Origin: Stomoxys calcitrans
Taxonomy: Eukaryota > Arthropoda > Insecta > Diptera > Muscidae
Direction: 5' to 3'
Assembly (NCBI RefSeq): GCF_963082655.1
Contig: NC_081555.1
Location: forward strand, 179,547,151-179,611,150
Length of the DNA stretch: 64,000 nt
The notes below the pieces were generated by a model, which was given only the letters and a program-made list of their open reading frames with translations, was not told the DNA's origin and searched no databases. A program made the position numbers and the translations under genes. Below, one piece after another: positions 1 to 11,235 of the stretch. Positions within the stretch are counted from its first letter, which is position 1. Every line of letters starts with the position of its first letter.

Positions 1-675
1 CACGTATATATTTGATGGCACCATTTTCGTCCTGGTGTTGTACAATTTATGTTTTGAGGGTAAACAACCCCATCCTTTTTCACGAAGAGCCTTCCTCATT
101 GTTGAGTATTTGTTTCTTGAGAGGCCTAGGTTCAAAATCAGGGCCAGTGCATCTTCCTCCGTGAATTCTGTAGTCGATTTTGGAGTTGGAATACTTTCTA
201 CCATTCTCTTTACCCTTTTCGGAGATGCTAATGGTAAAACATCGACAATTCGTCCAACATTTTTTGGTTGTGTTTTTAACAATGCTGTTTTGAACGTATC
301 TTTTATTAAATTTGGCGGATGTGCCGCCAATAGCTCCTCTTGTTTTTTCTTTTTGGTTTTCTCCGTAACTTCGTCGTATGCTTTGCTAGGCCGGCCGGGA
401 ATCAGCGGTTTAATTTCAATAAGTAGATCCGATTTCAGCCACTTCTCATACATTTTGAAAAACTTGATTTTTGCGAATGAACATTCTGGCAACCTTCTCT
501 CAAATGATTTGTAGAATTTTTCAAGTTTGTCTAAAGCGTCTTTATTTAGCCTTATTCCATATATGTGGTCCAAAGTGTAAACAAGTTCCTTAAATGACTC
601 CGTGTATGATTTGGAATCATTTTTGATGTCCCATACAATTTTCGAAAGAGTGGAATACTTCAGTATGACTTCCAT
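1..675 (-). CDS. Uncharacterised protein, 5' part, runs off the left edge (mobile-element-like)
   Basis: The minus strand is open from an ATG at 675 to base 1: 225 codons with no stop and an in-frame TAA two codons upstream, so the start is well placed and the C-terminus lies outside the window. The product begins MEVILKYSTLSKIVWDIKND. Residues 1-100 look helical and charged. Then comes GRPSKAYDEVTEKTKKKKQE (about 94-113), a basic stretch, and near 177-190 ALALILNLGLSRNKY. A GRP-x-K-x(3-4) then Lys-rich block followed by an 'EALxLxLxLSxxxY' segment is how I remember a large, uncharacterised, repeat-copy family in arthropods and cnidarians; that is recall, not a search. Base composition and Lys/Glu-rich coding are unlike the flanking repeats. 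It is probably the N-terminal part of an element-encoded or domesticated protein. Function unknown. Confidence 0.6.
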   Translation of the reverse strand, partial: MEVILKYSTLSKIVWDIKNDSKSYTESFKELVYTLDHIYGIRLNKDALDKLEKFYKSFERRLPECSFAKIKFFKMYEKWLKSDLLIEIKPLIPGRPSKAYDEVTEKTKKKKQEELLAAHPPNLIKDTFKTALLKTQPKNVGRIVDVLPLASPKRVKRMVESIPTPKSTTEFTEEDALALILNLGLSRNKYSTMRKALREKGWGCLPSKHKLYNTRTKMVPSNIYV

Positions 676-2495
676 AACTTATAAATGTCCTTTACGCCTC
701 TACAAAATATAATGAAGAAAATTTGGATTTTGTTCAAATATTTATGCAATATATTCACAATTAATGACCCATTTCAGGTATCAGACGCAATCGTAAAAAG
801 GGGTCCAAAGTGCCTCTTTTTACTTACTCTTCTATAATTATTTACCTGGACTCGAATTTGGTTAAAAAAAATGACAATGAATTTTTTATGGGTAGGTTTT
901 TTCACATTCATTGATACGGTGGATTTCCTGGGAATTCGACATAGCGAAACAGGTAACATTTGTCTGCATCAAATCTTAACACAAATATATATATATATGC
1001 AGGTATATTTCTAGGTTACTTTTTATTCAAAAATCATCAGCTTACATTAAAAATAGATGTAGGTACTATACAAACGCACGCCGATGCGAAGTGTTTTCGC
1101 TCTAAAACACATATTTTTATTCCAATTTTTTTAAACTTTGGCAGGAGACCTTTTTTTATTCTAACACATTTGTATTGTAAACCCTGGGCAAATCTATCAA
1201 TGTTTTAGTGTAGGCCCCATATAAGGTTCCATTTCACAAATAGACATTTTTATATAGAGTTTAATGAAGTGTAAATGAATTTTAGAGTAGATAGAATCCG
1301 AGTTGAGAAATGTTTTATACATTGTTGGAAAGGTATGAAAATTTCCTTTACGATAAGGTATGTTGCGTAAATATGGCTATAGTGTGTCATGTGCAATTAG
1401 GACAACAAAAACAAAATTTGGGAAATTCGACTTTTTTGAAAAATTGACTTTTTTATTGCCGGTTCCATAAAATGGAATAGAATAGAGATATTTCCATGAT
1501 TCTTTTTGTGTTTTGTAGAAGAAGTGTTACCAAATAAAAGTTTATTTAACATCTTTGCAATAAAATGTGACGTAATACTTGTTTTTTAGCAATGAATATA
1601 GCACTACTTGAAAATTGACTTTTTTCAGTATTTTGATCGCTACGATCTCATTTATGGCTAGGATATGGCGAGACATACCTTAAAATGTTGGGAACATTTT
1701 AAGCTTTCATTTAAGTTCAAAAAAAGCGAAAAAATCCCCGTGGAACTTTTTTTCCAGTGAGAAACTTTTGAAGTTTAGTAAAAAAATTGGCCATTTTGGT
1801 CTTAAGATAACGGTGTTGTTTGATATCGAAATTAGCCAAATTAGCACTTAAAACTTTTCTTAATACCTCGACTTTGTGAAAATGGAAAGAAATGATAATG
1901 CTTTGATGGCCAAAGTTTGCGAAAACTTAAAGGAAATGGGAGTATCTTTTTTGAAAAATTTTGCAATTTTTTGACAAAAAAAATATTTTTCATATTGAAA
2001 ACGATGCCATTTTTAAACCGCCAAAGATATTCACGTGATTCCTTTTGTATTTTATGCACACATATGCTGGCATAATTTGTGTGAAGTATGAAGTTTATAG
2101 CTTTAAAATTGACGGAGTTATTTAAAAAACACTGAAAAAAACCAAGGCCAAATTTTCATATTTTAAAATTAAACAATTCATAACTCCTTAACAGTACACG
2201 ATGGCATGGTACTTTATGCATAAGTTTTTTAGATCTTGTCAAGCTCTTTCTCTAGAGTCCTAAATCATGTAAATCGGTTGAGTAGATCAAAAGTTATGGC
2301 CCCCAGAAGCTTGGAGAAGTCAAAAGTGGTCAACTTTGACACCCTGTAGCTCACCCTGTATTAAAGATATGGACCAACAACAGCACTTTTCTGAAAGCCT
2401 ATGTCCTCCTCTACAAATGTCTAGAACATTTTGTATGGCTAAAATCAACAGATAAAAAGTTGTAGACTTATTTCCAATTTTTTTGCCATTTGGCC
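676..2495. other. AT-rich stretch without recognisable gene
   Basis: A-runs and T-runs are frequent and every frame is short. The style (phrases such as 'ataactttt...accgatttacatg' on the minus strand) suggests old mobile-element non-coding DNA. No exon, RNA gene or terminal repeat was identified inside it. Confidence 0.4.
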
Positions 2496-2502
2496 CACTG
2501 TG

Positions 2503-3069
2503 CAACGTCACTGTCGCTATCACAGCCTCATATAGGTGTGTATGTCTGTACTGACACACAAGCATAGACCCATCATCTCGCCACTCCATAAAGTGTTGAT
2601 GCGGTTAACCAGCAAAACTTTCGTCAAGAAACTTTGACTCATCCTCATCTTGGGTCACATCCAGGTCAATTGAGGCGACAACATCTTTGCCTGACAGCTA
2701 CTACCACCAGCAATAGCAGCAGCAGCAGCAGCATTCTGCCGTTTACGGAGCCTTTACACTTTTGCAACATTTAATGCTTGAGGTATTGGTATCGACGCAC
2801 CTCCATCATGGCAATGATGGCAGTCATTGACGGATGCCCTTTTTCATTAGATCTAGTCTTGCGGTCTGCATATCCAGGATTTTTACGTTTTTCCTATTAG
2901 TTAATCGAGGCCAATGGTTGTTGGGCTTGAAGGACGCATTGATCAATCCGTCAGTAATCATCATCGACTGCAAGCAAAAAATTGCTATGCATTAACTATT
3001 TAGTACAAGGCCAATTAAAATATTGAGTAGATCTAGAAATTGATTTGAAAATTTTAGGATTATTATAAG
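2503..3069. repeat. Spacer with a CAG microsatellite
   Basis: A short (CAG)n tract lies at about 2714-2733. The remainder is unique-looking non-coding DNA. Confidence 0.4.
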
Positions 3070-3616
3070 ACGAGGTGGCATGCTTTAGGTTTCTTGCTTA
3101 GCACTCAGTTTATCCGCTTTGAGATAGACCCATTGATAAGTATACCGATCGACTCCGAATCACTTTCTGATTCGATTTAGCTATGTCCGTCTGTCTGTCC
3201 GTCTGTATGTCCGTTTGTCCATGTTAATTTGTGTACAAACTACAGGTCGCAATTTTCATCCGATCGTCTTCAAATTTGGTATGGGCATGTTTTTCGGCCT
3301 AGAGACAAAGCCTATTGAAATTGGAAAAAATCGGTTCAGATTTGGATATAGCTCCCATATATATGTTCGTCCGATTTGCTGTAATAATGCAATAAAATAG
3401 TCATTTGTTGACCGATTCTCTCAAGATTTGGCAGGAAGGATTTTCTTCTTACTCTCAATATTACTGGAGAATTTGATCAAAATAGGTTCAGATTTGTATA
3501 TAGCTCCCTTTTAAATTTTCGTCCGATTTGGAGTAATACAGCAATAAAATGGTCATTTGTTGACCGATTCTCTGAAAACTTGGCAGGAAGGATTTTCTTA
3601 TGACTCTCAAAATTAC
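3070..3616 (+). mobile_element. Family C repeat (INE-1-related), partial
   Basis: It contains GATTTAGCTATGTCCGTCTG (from about 3175), a variant of the conserved Drosophila INE-1 'CGATCTAGCCATGTCCGTC' block. Two degenerate internal units follow, each with 'ggttcagatttg.atatagctccc' and 'gtccgatttg..gtaataa.gcaataaaat.gtcatttgttgaccgattctct'. Related copies lie at 34.5 kb and 36.4 kb. No clean left or right terminus is visible here. Confidence 0.6.
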
Positions 3617-3639
3617 AGGTGACATTCATACACCATCCT

Positions 3640-4136
3640 TTATGAAAGGGTAATAAAACTACCCTTTGCTCTATGATACGGTACGAAAACCACCCCATCC
3701 TTTTGGAAAGGAAACTAACGCAACCCTTTCCTTTTGGAAAGGTACTTAAGTAACCCTCTACTTTTGAACAGCGTACTAAAACTACCCTTTATTTTTGGAA
3801 AGCGTTCTAAAGCTTTCCATTATTTTTGGAAAGGGTACTAAAACTACCCACTCCTTTTAGAAAGGGTACCTAAGCTACCCTTTACTTTTGGAAAAGGTGT
3901 TCCAGCTATCCTTTCGGTTTAGAACTGGTACTAAGCGTACTTAAGCAACATTTCCTTTTGGAAAGGGTACTTAAACAGGGTACTTTTTTCTTAAAAAAAG
4001 TGTACCAAAACTGCCATTTTCTTAACAAAAGTGTACTAAAACCACCCTATCCTAACGAAAAGGATACTAAAACTACCCTTTCCAATAGAAAAGGGTGCTA
4101 AACCTAAATTTTTTTAGGAAAGGGCAGTAAAGCTAT
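3640..4136 (+). repeat. Hairpin minisatellite, left block (about 31-bp unit)
   Basis: Degenerate tandem copies of a unit like CTACCCTTTCCTTTTGGAAA followed by GGGTACTTAAG. Successive GGAAAGGG cores near 3828, 3859 and 3890 are 31 bp apart. Each unit carries the palindrome CCTTTCC-TTTT-GGAAAGG. The array resumes at 5723 after an inserted B element. Confidence 0.8.
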
Positions 4137-5722
4137 TTTATACCCACCACCGAAGGATGGGCGTACATTTATTTTGCCATTCCGTTTGCAACACACCGAA
4201 ATATCCATCTCCGACCCCATAAAGTGTATATATTCTTGATCAGCGTAAAAATTTAAGACTATTTAGCCATGACCATCCGTCCGACTGTTAAAATCACGCT
4301 ACAGCCTTTAAAAATAGAGATATTCAGCTGAAACTTTGCACAGGTTGCTTTTTTTTGGCCATAAGCAGGTTAAGTTCGAAGATGGGCTATATCGGACTAT
4401 ATCTTGATATAGCCCCCATATAGACCGATCCGCCGATTTAGGGTCTTAGGCCCATAGAAGCCACATTTATTATCCTATTTTGCTGAAATTTGGGACAGTG
4501 AGACCCTTCGACATCATTCTTCAACTTGGCCCAGATCGGTTCATATTTGGATATAGCCATATAGACCGATCTCTCGATTTAAGGTCTTGGGCCCATATAA
4601 GGCGCATTTTTATTCCGATTTCGACAAAATTTGAGACAGTGAGTTGTGTTAGGCCCTTCGACAGCCCTCTCCGTTCAGATTTCGATATAGCTGCCATATA
4701 GACCGGCCCGCCGATTAAGAGATTTATGCCCATAAAAGCCACATTTATTATCCGATTTTTGAGTTGTGTTTTGCCACCCGATATCCTTCTTCAGTTTGGC
4801 CCAGATCGGTCCAGATTTGGATATAGCTGCCATATAGACCGATTTCTCGATTTAAGGTCTTGGGCCCATAAAAGGCGGATTTATTTTCGGATTTTTCAGA
4901 AATTTGAGACAGTGAGTTAAGTTAGGCCCCTTGACATCTTTCTTCAAAATGGCACAGATCGGTCCGGAATTGGATATACATATAGACCGATCTCTCGGAT
5001 TAAGGTTTTGGTTCCAGAAAAAGCGCATTTATTGTCCGATGTCGCCGCAATTTGGGACAGTGAGTTGTATTGGGCCCTTCGATATCCTTCTTCAATTTCA
5101 CTCAGATCGGTCCAGATTTGGATATAGTTTCCATATCGATCTCTCGATTTAATGTTTTGGTCCCATAAAAGGGGCATTTATTGTCCAATTTCGCCAAAAT
5201 TGCGTTAGGCCCTTTAACATTCTCATTCAATTTGGAACGATTTTGGTCCCATTAAAGCGCAATTATTGTCCGATTTCGCCGAAATTTGGGGCATTGAGTT
5301 GCGTTAGACCCTTTAAAAACTTTCTGTTATTGGGCCCAGATCGGTTCAGATTTGGATATAGCTATCATATAGACAGGTCTGGGACCCACAAAAGGCGTAT
5401 TTATTGCCCAATTTCATTTCATTTCAATAACTTATGTTCGGCTTTTCGACATCCGTGTCGTATATGGTTCAGATCGGTCTGTATTTGGATATGACTACCA
5501 AAAATACCAATATTTTGTTCTACAAAATTGAACAATGACTTGTACTTATTGACCTCTCAATATCCGTGCCGAATTTGGTCCCAATCGGAATATATTTCGA
5601 TAAAACTGCTATGGGGGTATAAATTATGCATTTTTCGGGTATATATATGGCTTATATATATATACCCGAGTTGGTGGATATCCAAAGTTCGGCCAGACCG
5701 AACTTAACGCCTTTTTACTTGT
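4137..5722 (-). mobile_element. Family B Helentron-like element, near full length
   Basis: The right terminus (TATACCCACCACCGAAGGAT) is at the left, followed by the INE-1-like block ACCCCATAAAGTGTATATATTC at 4214-4235. Internal ~153-bp units repeat 'atagctgccatatagaccgatc'. The left terminus, with a degraded palindrome (TTCGGCCAGACCGAAC) and CTTTTTACTTGTT, ends at 5722. Only a shortened microsatellite is present. It interrupts the minisatellite; the flanks are T on each side, consistent with Helentron insertion at TT. No protein is encoded; it must have been mobilised in trans. Confidence 0.85.
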
Positions 5723-6421
5723 TCCTTTTGAAAAGGGCACTTAAATTATTTTTTCCTTAAGAAAGGGGTACCAAAACTACTCATTCCTTAAAAAGGGGCA
5801 CTAAAGCACTCGTTTCCTTTTGAAAGGGTTATCAAAGCTACCTTTTTTTGGAAAGGAAAGCTACCCTTTCTTTTTGGAAAAAGTACTAAAGATATTCGTT
5901 TCTTTCCGAAAAGGTACTTAAGCTACCCCTTTCTCTGGCAACTAAAGCTACCCATTCCTCTGGGAAAGGGAACTAAATCCGCTCCCTTTGGAAAGGACAC
6001 TAAATCCTCCACCTTTGAAAGGGTACTAAAGCTACCTTTTGTTAGTAGCTTTTCTTGACGGTAAGGTCACGAACAGTCTTGGTGTTTAAAAAGGAGATTA
6101 GCAGCATCTCTGGGGATAGCACGATCTACATCGTTTGGGCGCCGAGACTTTCTCCAGGTTACTTTTAAGTATTAAGTATGTACAACTAGCCGGTTACTCA
6201 CCTAGGGCAGAAATTGGCTTGTTGTGCACCCCATAGTGGTATGGGGCGTATTAATATCGTCAGCCTCTATTCAATCTAACTCAACCTTAAGCTGCTCCTT
6301 TATTTTGGAAAGGGTACCAAAGCTACGTTTCCTTTTGGAAAAGATACTTAAGCTACCCTTTCCCTTTGGAAAGGGTATATTCCTTTTGGAAAGATTACTA
6401 AAGCTACCCTATCCTTTTGTT
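5723..6421 (+). repeat. Hairpin minisatellite, right block
   Basis: Continuation of the 31-bp CCTTTCC/GGAAAGG array. An unrelated insert of about 250 bp lies at 6041-6290; it ends 'atctaactcaacctta' and was not identified. The array continues again after the SINE, to about 6780. Confidence 0.75.
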
Positions 6422-6702
6422 GCAAATTGCAAATTTTGCCCATGAACATTCCACTTAGGAACGGGGGCTAACTTCTCACATATCAATGAGTGCAGTCCAA
6501 TTCATGTTGGGCCTCCTTTTTACAGCCGAGTCCGAACGGCGTGCGACACCTCTTTGGAGAGAAGTTTTATATGTCATAGTACCTTACAAATGTTGCCAGC
6601 ATTTGGAGGAGAAAACCACCGCTGAAAAATTTTTCCGATGGTCCCGCCAGGATTCGAACCCAGGCGTTCAGTGTCATAGCTAACCTCTGCGCTACGGTGG
6701 CC
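6422..6702 (-). mobile_element. tRNA-derived SINE (SINE1), full length with target-site duplication
   Basis: The minus strand starts GGCCACCGTAGCGCAGAGGT. Its A box is TAGCGCAGAGG (6684-6694) and its B box is GGTTCGAATCC (6650-6660), as in a tRNA-type internal Pol III promoter. The body contains a conserved 'gtgtcgca.gccgtt.ggactcgg' segment, and the 3' tail is TTTGCAATTTGCAA. TCCTTTTGTT flanks both sides (6412-6421 and 6703-6712), a 10-bp target-site duplication made from minisatellite sequence. Length 281 bp. It encodes no protein; a LINE would supply reverse transcription. Confidence 0.9.
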
Positions 6703-6712
6703 TCCTTTTGTT

Positions 6713-8347
6713 ATAAAAAGTAAAACAACCCTTTCCTTTTGTTAGAGGTACTTAATGTATCCCGTTCTTTAGAAGCCAAACCAAATATATCCAAATTCAG
6801 CTCCAAACATATGATCGACAAATTTTAAATTTGAGACTTTAAAGGGGCTCTTTTAAACGGCGGCACCATATGTAGAAAAAATTTATGTTGTGATATTGGA
6901 TAATAGGTTTGAAATGGCGATATATCCCTAACCCACTTAAAACTTAATTAGGGCCGTTCATATTGGTTTCAATACTCCATTACCTTTTCCCTGCCAAAAT
7001 TGATTCCACCAAATAATGTGGTTCGAAATGAACAGAACAGAAAAATTCCCAAAAACTATGATTATACAACAGAGACGATATTTTATTATGAAATGTGGGA
7101 TAAAGAAATTTCCCAACAAAAAAGCCACATCCCAACCCATAACACTTCACAAATCCTTACAACTTGGAATACAATCCTTTGACTATTGTGAGGTATGCAC
7201 ATATGTGAGTTGTGAATGTGTTTTTCTTATCGCCACATGAATGTATATATGAGAGTGTGTGTGTGTAGTCATGTGATTTATGGCGATTTCTGGTATGGGT
7301 ATAGTGGAAGCTTGCGGCTGTGCTGGTGTTGGGGTTAGTGTTTTCGTATTGTTGTTGTTGCTGGTGCTGGTGCTGATGAAGTTAACACATATTAATTAGC
7401 AGACATTTCACAAACAAAAACTGAATTCGAAGACAGGATTGGATCAACGAGTCATCATCAATGCAGGGTGAATTGAAAGAAATGTGAATGGCTTGGGTGT
7501 AGGACTTCATGGGATCGGTGGATGGATGGTTGGTTGGCTGGTTGGATGGATGAATGAATGGATTGCCTTGGTCGAAGCATTTGCTCCGAGTGGGTCGTTT
7601 GCCGTTTGTTTGCTTGGGTATTCGGTATTGGCATTGTTTGCTTGCCAGTCTGTTTGTTTTGTTGTTATGCACAAGAGTTACTCGCTTGCGTATGGGTGTT
7701 TGAGTGTGTGACGCAAAAAATATGTTGATTAATACAAAAAAAAAAGCTTCTGTATTCCCAGAAACGAGCATGATTTGTAAATATCCATAGCAGCATGTTG
7801 GTACTTCACTCCCATATGACAAAAGAAACACATGTTCCATAGCTCTACTCGAACCTTATGCCCAAACTCCATTGAGCAACGAGACGCAGCTACGCCAAAG
7901 AAGAAAGTCAAAATTCATTTTCTATGCCAAAAGTACCACTCGACCTCCATATGGAAAAGGCAAGGCGCACAAAAAAAAAACACTAATAAAGTGGCAGGCG
8001 AATGCAAAACGAGCGCGGGGAAATCACAAATCACGGCTTTGATGACTATGGTGATTTCTAGCATTCGATGATGAGTGAACCAAGATATGGCACAGACTCA
8101 CAAATAGACAAACCGTGAGGCATTTGAACATACATATGCGATAGCTATATCCCATCCATACATCTATTCTTTTAGTTATTTCGGTGCACCTTAATTTTAA
8201 ATTTGACGGCCTACATTAGAGTGGAAAACTTTACATTTTGCCTTAAAATTTTTAAAAAAGGGTTTTTAGTTAGCTTTCTATTTTAAATAGAAACAACAAC
8301 CCTCAATTGGCTTCAGATGGAAAAAATAAATTCGACAAGAAATAAGA
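6713..8347. other. Non-coding spacer with simple repeats
   Basis: The last minisatellite units fade by about 6780. A GT tract lies near 7252-7266 and a GGAT/GGTT/GAAT tract at about 7519-7562; the latter produces a spurious low-complexity frame on the minus strand. No credible exon was seen. Confidence 0.45.
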
Positions 8348-9538
8348 CAAGTTAAAAGGCGTTAAGTTCGGCCGGGTCGAACTTTGGATACCCAACACCT
8401 CGGGTATGTATGTAAACCACTTTTCGTCATAATCCGGTGAAAATTCATAATTTATGCCCCCATAGCAGCTTTATCGAGATATGGTCCGATTTGGACCAAA
8501 TTCGACACGGACATTGAGTGGTCTAATAAGCACAAGTCATTGTTCAATTTTGTAGAACAAATTATTGGTCTATTTGGTAGCCATATCCAAATATTGACCG
8601 ACCTGAACCATATATGGGACGGATGTCGAAAAGCCTTACATAAGTCACTGTGTCAAATTTCAGCGAGATCGGAATATAAATGCGCCTTTTATGGGGTCAA
8701 GAAATAAAATCGATAGATCGGTCTATATGGCAGCAATATCCAATCTGCACCGATCTGGGTCAACTTGAAGAGGAATGTCGAAGGGCCTAACACAACTCAC
8801 TGTCCGAAATTTCAGCGAAATCGGACAATAAATGCGCCTTTTATGGGCCCAAAACATTATATCGAGAGATCGGTCTATATATCAGCTATATCCAAATCTG
8901 GACCTATCTGAGCCAAATTAAAGAGGAATGTTGAAGGGCCTAACACAACTCACTGTCCCAAATTTCGGAGAAATCGGAAAATGAATGCGCTTTTTGTGGG
9001 TCCAAACTCATGAATCCATAGATCGGTCTTTCGGCTGTTATATTCAAATCTGAACCGATCTGGACCAAATTGCAGAAAAATGTCGAGTGGCCTAACGCAT
9101 CTCAATGTCCCAAATTTCGGCTATATCGGACAATAATTGCGCCTTTTATGGGCCTAAGACCTTAAATCGAGAGATCGATCTATATGGCAGCTATATCTAA
9201 ATCTGGACCGATCTGGACTAGATTGAAAAAGAATGTTTAAAGGCCTAGTACAACTCAAAGTCCAGAATCTCAGGAAAAACGGAAAATAAATGCGCCTTTT
9301 ATGGGCCCAAGACCTTAAATCGAGAGATCGGTCTGTAAGGCAGCTATAACCAAATCTAGAATTGAAGAAGGATATCGACTGGCCTAACACAACTCTCTGT
9401 CCCATATTTCAGCAAATTCGGATTGTAAACTTGGCTTTTATTGGCCAAGACCGTAAATCGGCGGATCGGTCTATATGCGGCTATATCAAAAATATAGTCC
9501 GATATAGGCAATCTGCGAACTTAACCTGCTAATGGACA
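8348..9538 (+). mobile_element. Family B element, right end missing
   Basis: The left terminus (CAAGTTAAAAGGCGTTAAG plus a mutated palindrome TTCGGCCGGGTCGAA) is followed by the B leader 'ggatacccaacacctcgggta' and 153-bp-type units. It ends after 'ttaacctgctaatggaca', exactly where a family A left terminus begins at 9539. The normal B microsatellite and INE-1 block do not follow directly. Confidence 0.85.
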
Positions 9539-10225
9539 ACAAGTAAGAGCATGCTAAGTTCGGACGGGCCGAATCTTATATACCCTCCACAATGGATCGC
9601 ATTTGTCGAGTTCTGAGCGCGGCATCTTTTTTTAGGCACACAAAGAATATTGAAAAAGAACTGTTATGCTATTGGAGCTATATCAAGTTCTAGTCCGATT
9701 CGGATCAAAAATTAATGCTGAACGTTGTAGAAGTCAATGTGTAATATTTCAGTTCATTCGGATGAAAATTGCGCCTTGTAGGGGCTCAAGAAGCAAAACC
9801 GGGAGTTTGGTTTATGTGGAAGCTGTATCGCGCGCTCTATTGGATCAAGAAGTCAGATCGGTTAATATGACAGCTATACCAGATTATTAACCGATTTGAA
9901 TCATACTTAACACAGTTGTTGGAAGTGAGACCGAAACATCACGTGCAAAATTTCAGTCAAATTGGATGAGAATTGCGCCCTCTAGAGGCTGAAGCATTCA
10001 AGACCCAAGATCGGTTTATATGGCAGCTACATCAAAAAATGGACTGATTTGACCCATTTACAATCCCAACTGACCTACACTATTATGAAGTATTTGTGCA
10101 AAATTTCAAGCGGCTAGCTTTACTCCTTCGAAAGTTAGCGTGCGTTCGACAGACAGACGGACGGACGAATTGCAAGCGGAATGACAAGATAAATAACCCC
10201 CGTCCTTCGGTGGTGCGTATAAAAA
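9539..10225 (+). mobile_element. Family A element with a B-type right terminus
   Basis: It starts AACAAGTAAGAGCATGCTAA with TTCGGACGGGCCGAA and the A leader 'tataccctccacaatggatc'. A-type units and the A pre-microsatellite segment ('ttcaagcggctagctttact') follow. After the short GACGGACGGACG tract it switches to a B-like end (GCAAGCGGAATGACAAGAT ... TCCTTCGGTGGTGCGTATAAA). The INE-1 core block is missing at the junction. Confidence 0.8.
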
Positions 10226-11235
10226 GCTACAGAAACAAGTGAACCAAGTATTATTGTTGCTAGGCCGAAAATTATTTATTTTTAAAATTTTTGTTTGTTT
10301 CTCTTTCGAGGCGAGCTAAATGATCGCCGATTATTTTTGCAATGGAAAAAGAAAGCCAGAGATCGTTTGAGGTTTCTCGGAGGCCATTGCCACTCATAGG
10401 TTGGCATGTGCGCTTATGAACGGAGAACATCAGAAAATATGTTCAGAGGTCGTACCAATAATGGTGGTGGAGTGATTAGTTTATAAAGGGCTAATTTTTC
10501 AACTGATTTCGACGAAATTTTCATTTTGTATATAAAATTTTTTCATGTCATTCGAACAATGATATAAAGAACAATGATATAATAAAGCTTGATAGTCGTT
10601 TTTACCCGGAGTTGGACTCAATATGAGGCTGATTACATCCCAAGCAACTCCACTGGAGCAAATTGGGATGTTCAAAGCTAGAAGTGATATGCTAAAACTA
10701 AACCCTAACAAGTATGAACAAACCGGAACCCCTTATGCTCCCTGTGTATTATGGTGGAAAGCATTTTCTTGGTGTGTAGTTTACGATTCACACAAATCGA
10801 TCCAACCTAATAAACATGGTGGTGGGTATTAAAAGTTCAGCCCGGCCGAAAATTATGCATTTGGCCCTAAACTTCTAAATTTTTTGATTATTTGAACAAC
10901 CGTTCCACCCTATTATACCCAGCACTAATCTCGATATATACATATTTTAGATGAGAGCAATGTAAACAAAACATACAACGGCTCAAACAAAAACCCTCAG
11001 ATGGTTTTCAAATTCAATTGAACTGACCCCCACACCGTATAATGCTCTGCTACTTTGTTTTTGGCGAATATCCTGCAAACAAGTGAAGTGGTTATCCCAA
11101 TCAACGAACACTGGATGTTTGAATGCAAAATCCTTTTGTGTTGATTGTTCACTTTTGGAGTAATTTCCCGTTTTTCAACATTTTCATATTTATTAGCTAC
11201 TCTTATTTCCCTCTTAGCAGCAGCAGCACATGTAA
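10226..11235. other. Spacer with a degenerate element end
   Basis: No gene was recognised. At about 10818-10855, GGTGGTGGGTATTAAAAGTT is followed by CAGCCCGGCCGAAAATTATG. This resembles a B-type right end abutting a palindromic left end, and a similar GGCCGAAAATTAT occurs near 10262. It may be an old, diverged Helentron-like copy. Confidence 0.35.

Larger units (their letters stand above)
1..2502 (-). mobile_element. Possible DNA transposon: RSS-like terminus plus downstream ORF
   Basis: On the minus strand CACAGTG at 2502-2496 is followed by 11 nt and then AAAAAAATT (2484-2476). This is the heptamer-spacer-A-rich-nonamer layout of Transib ends and RAG signal sequences. Downstream lies about 1.8 kb of AT-rich DNA with no ORF of note, then the 225-codon frame that leaves the window. 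The other end is not visible, so the link between terminus and ORF is inference. The alternative is chance similarity in ordinary AT-rich intergenic DNA. Confidence 0.25.

Noticed and set aside
35..514. A 159-codon plus-strand frame
   Set aside because: It is the antisense shadow of the longer minus-strand frame at 675-1, which has the better start and composition.
6640..6702. tRNA gene on the minus strand
   Set aside because: A and B boxes are present, but the unit continues into a SINE body with a target-site duplication, and no full cloverleaf is formed.
7382..7840. A 152-codon minus-strand frame
   Set aside because: Driven by GGAT/GGTT simple repeats (Pro/Ser/Asn/His strings).
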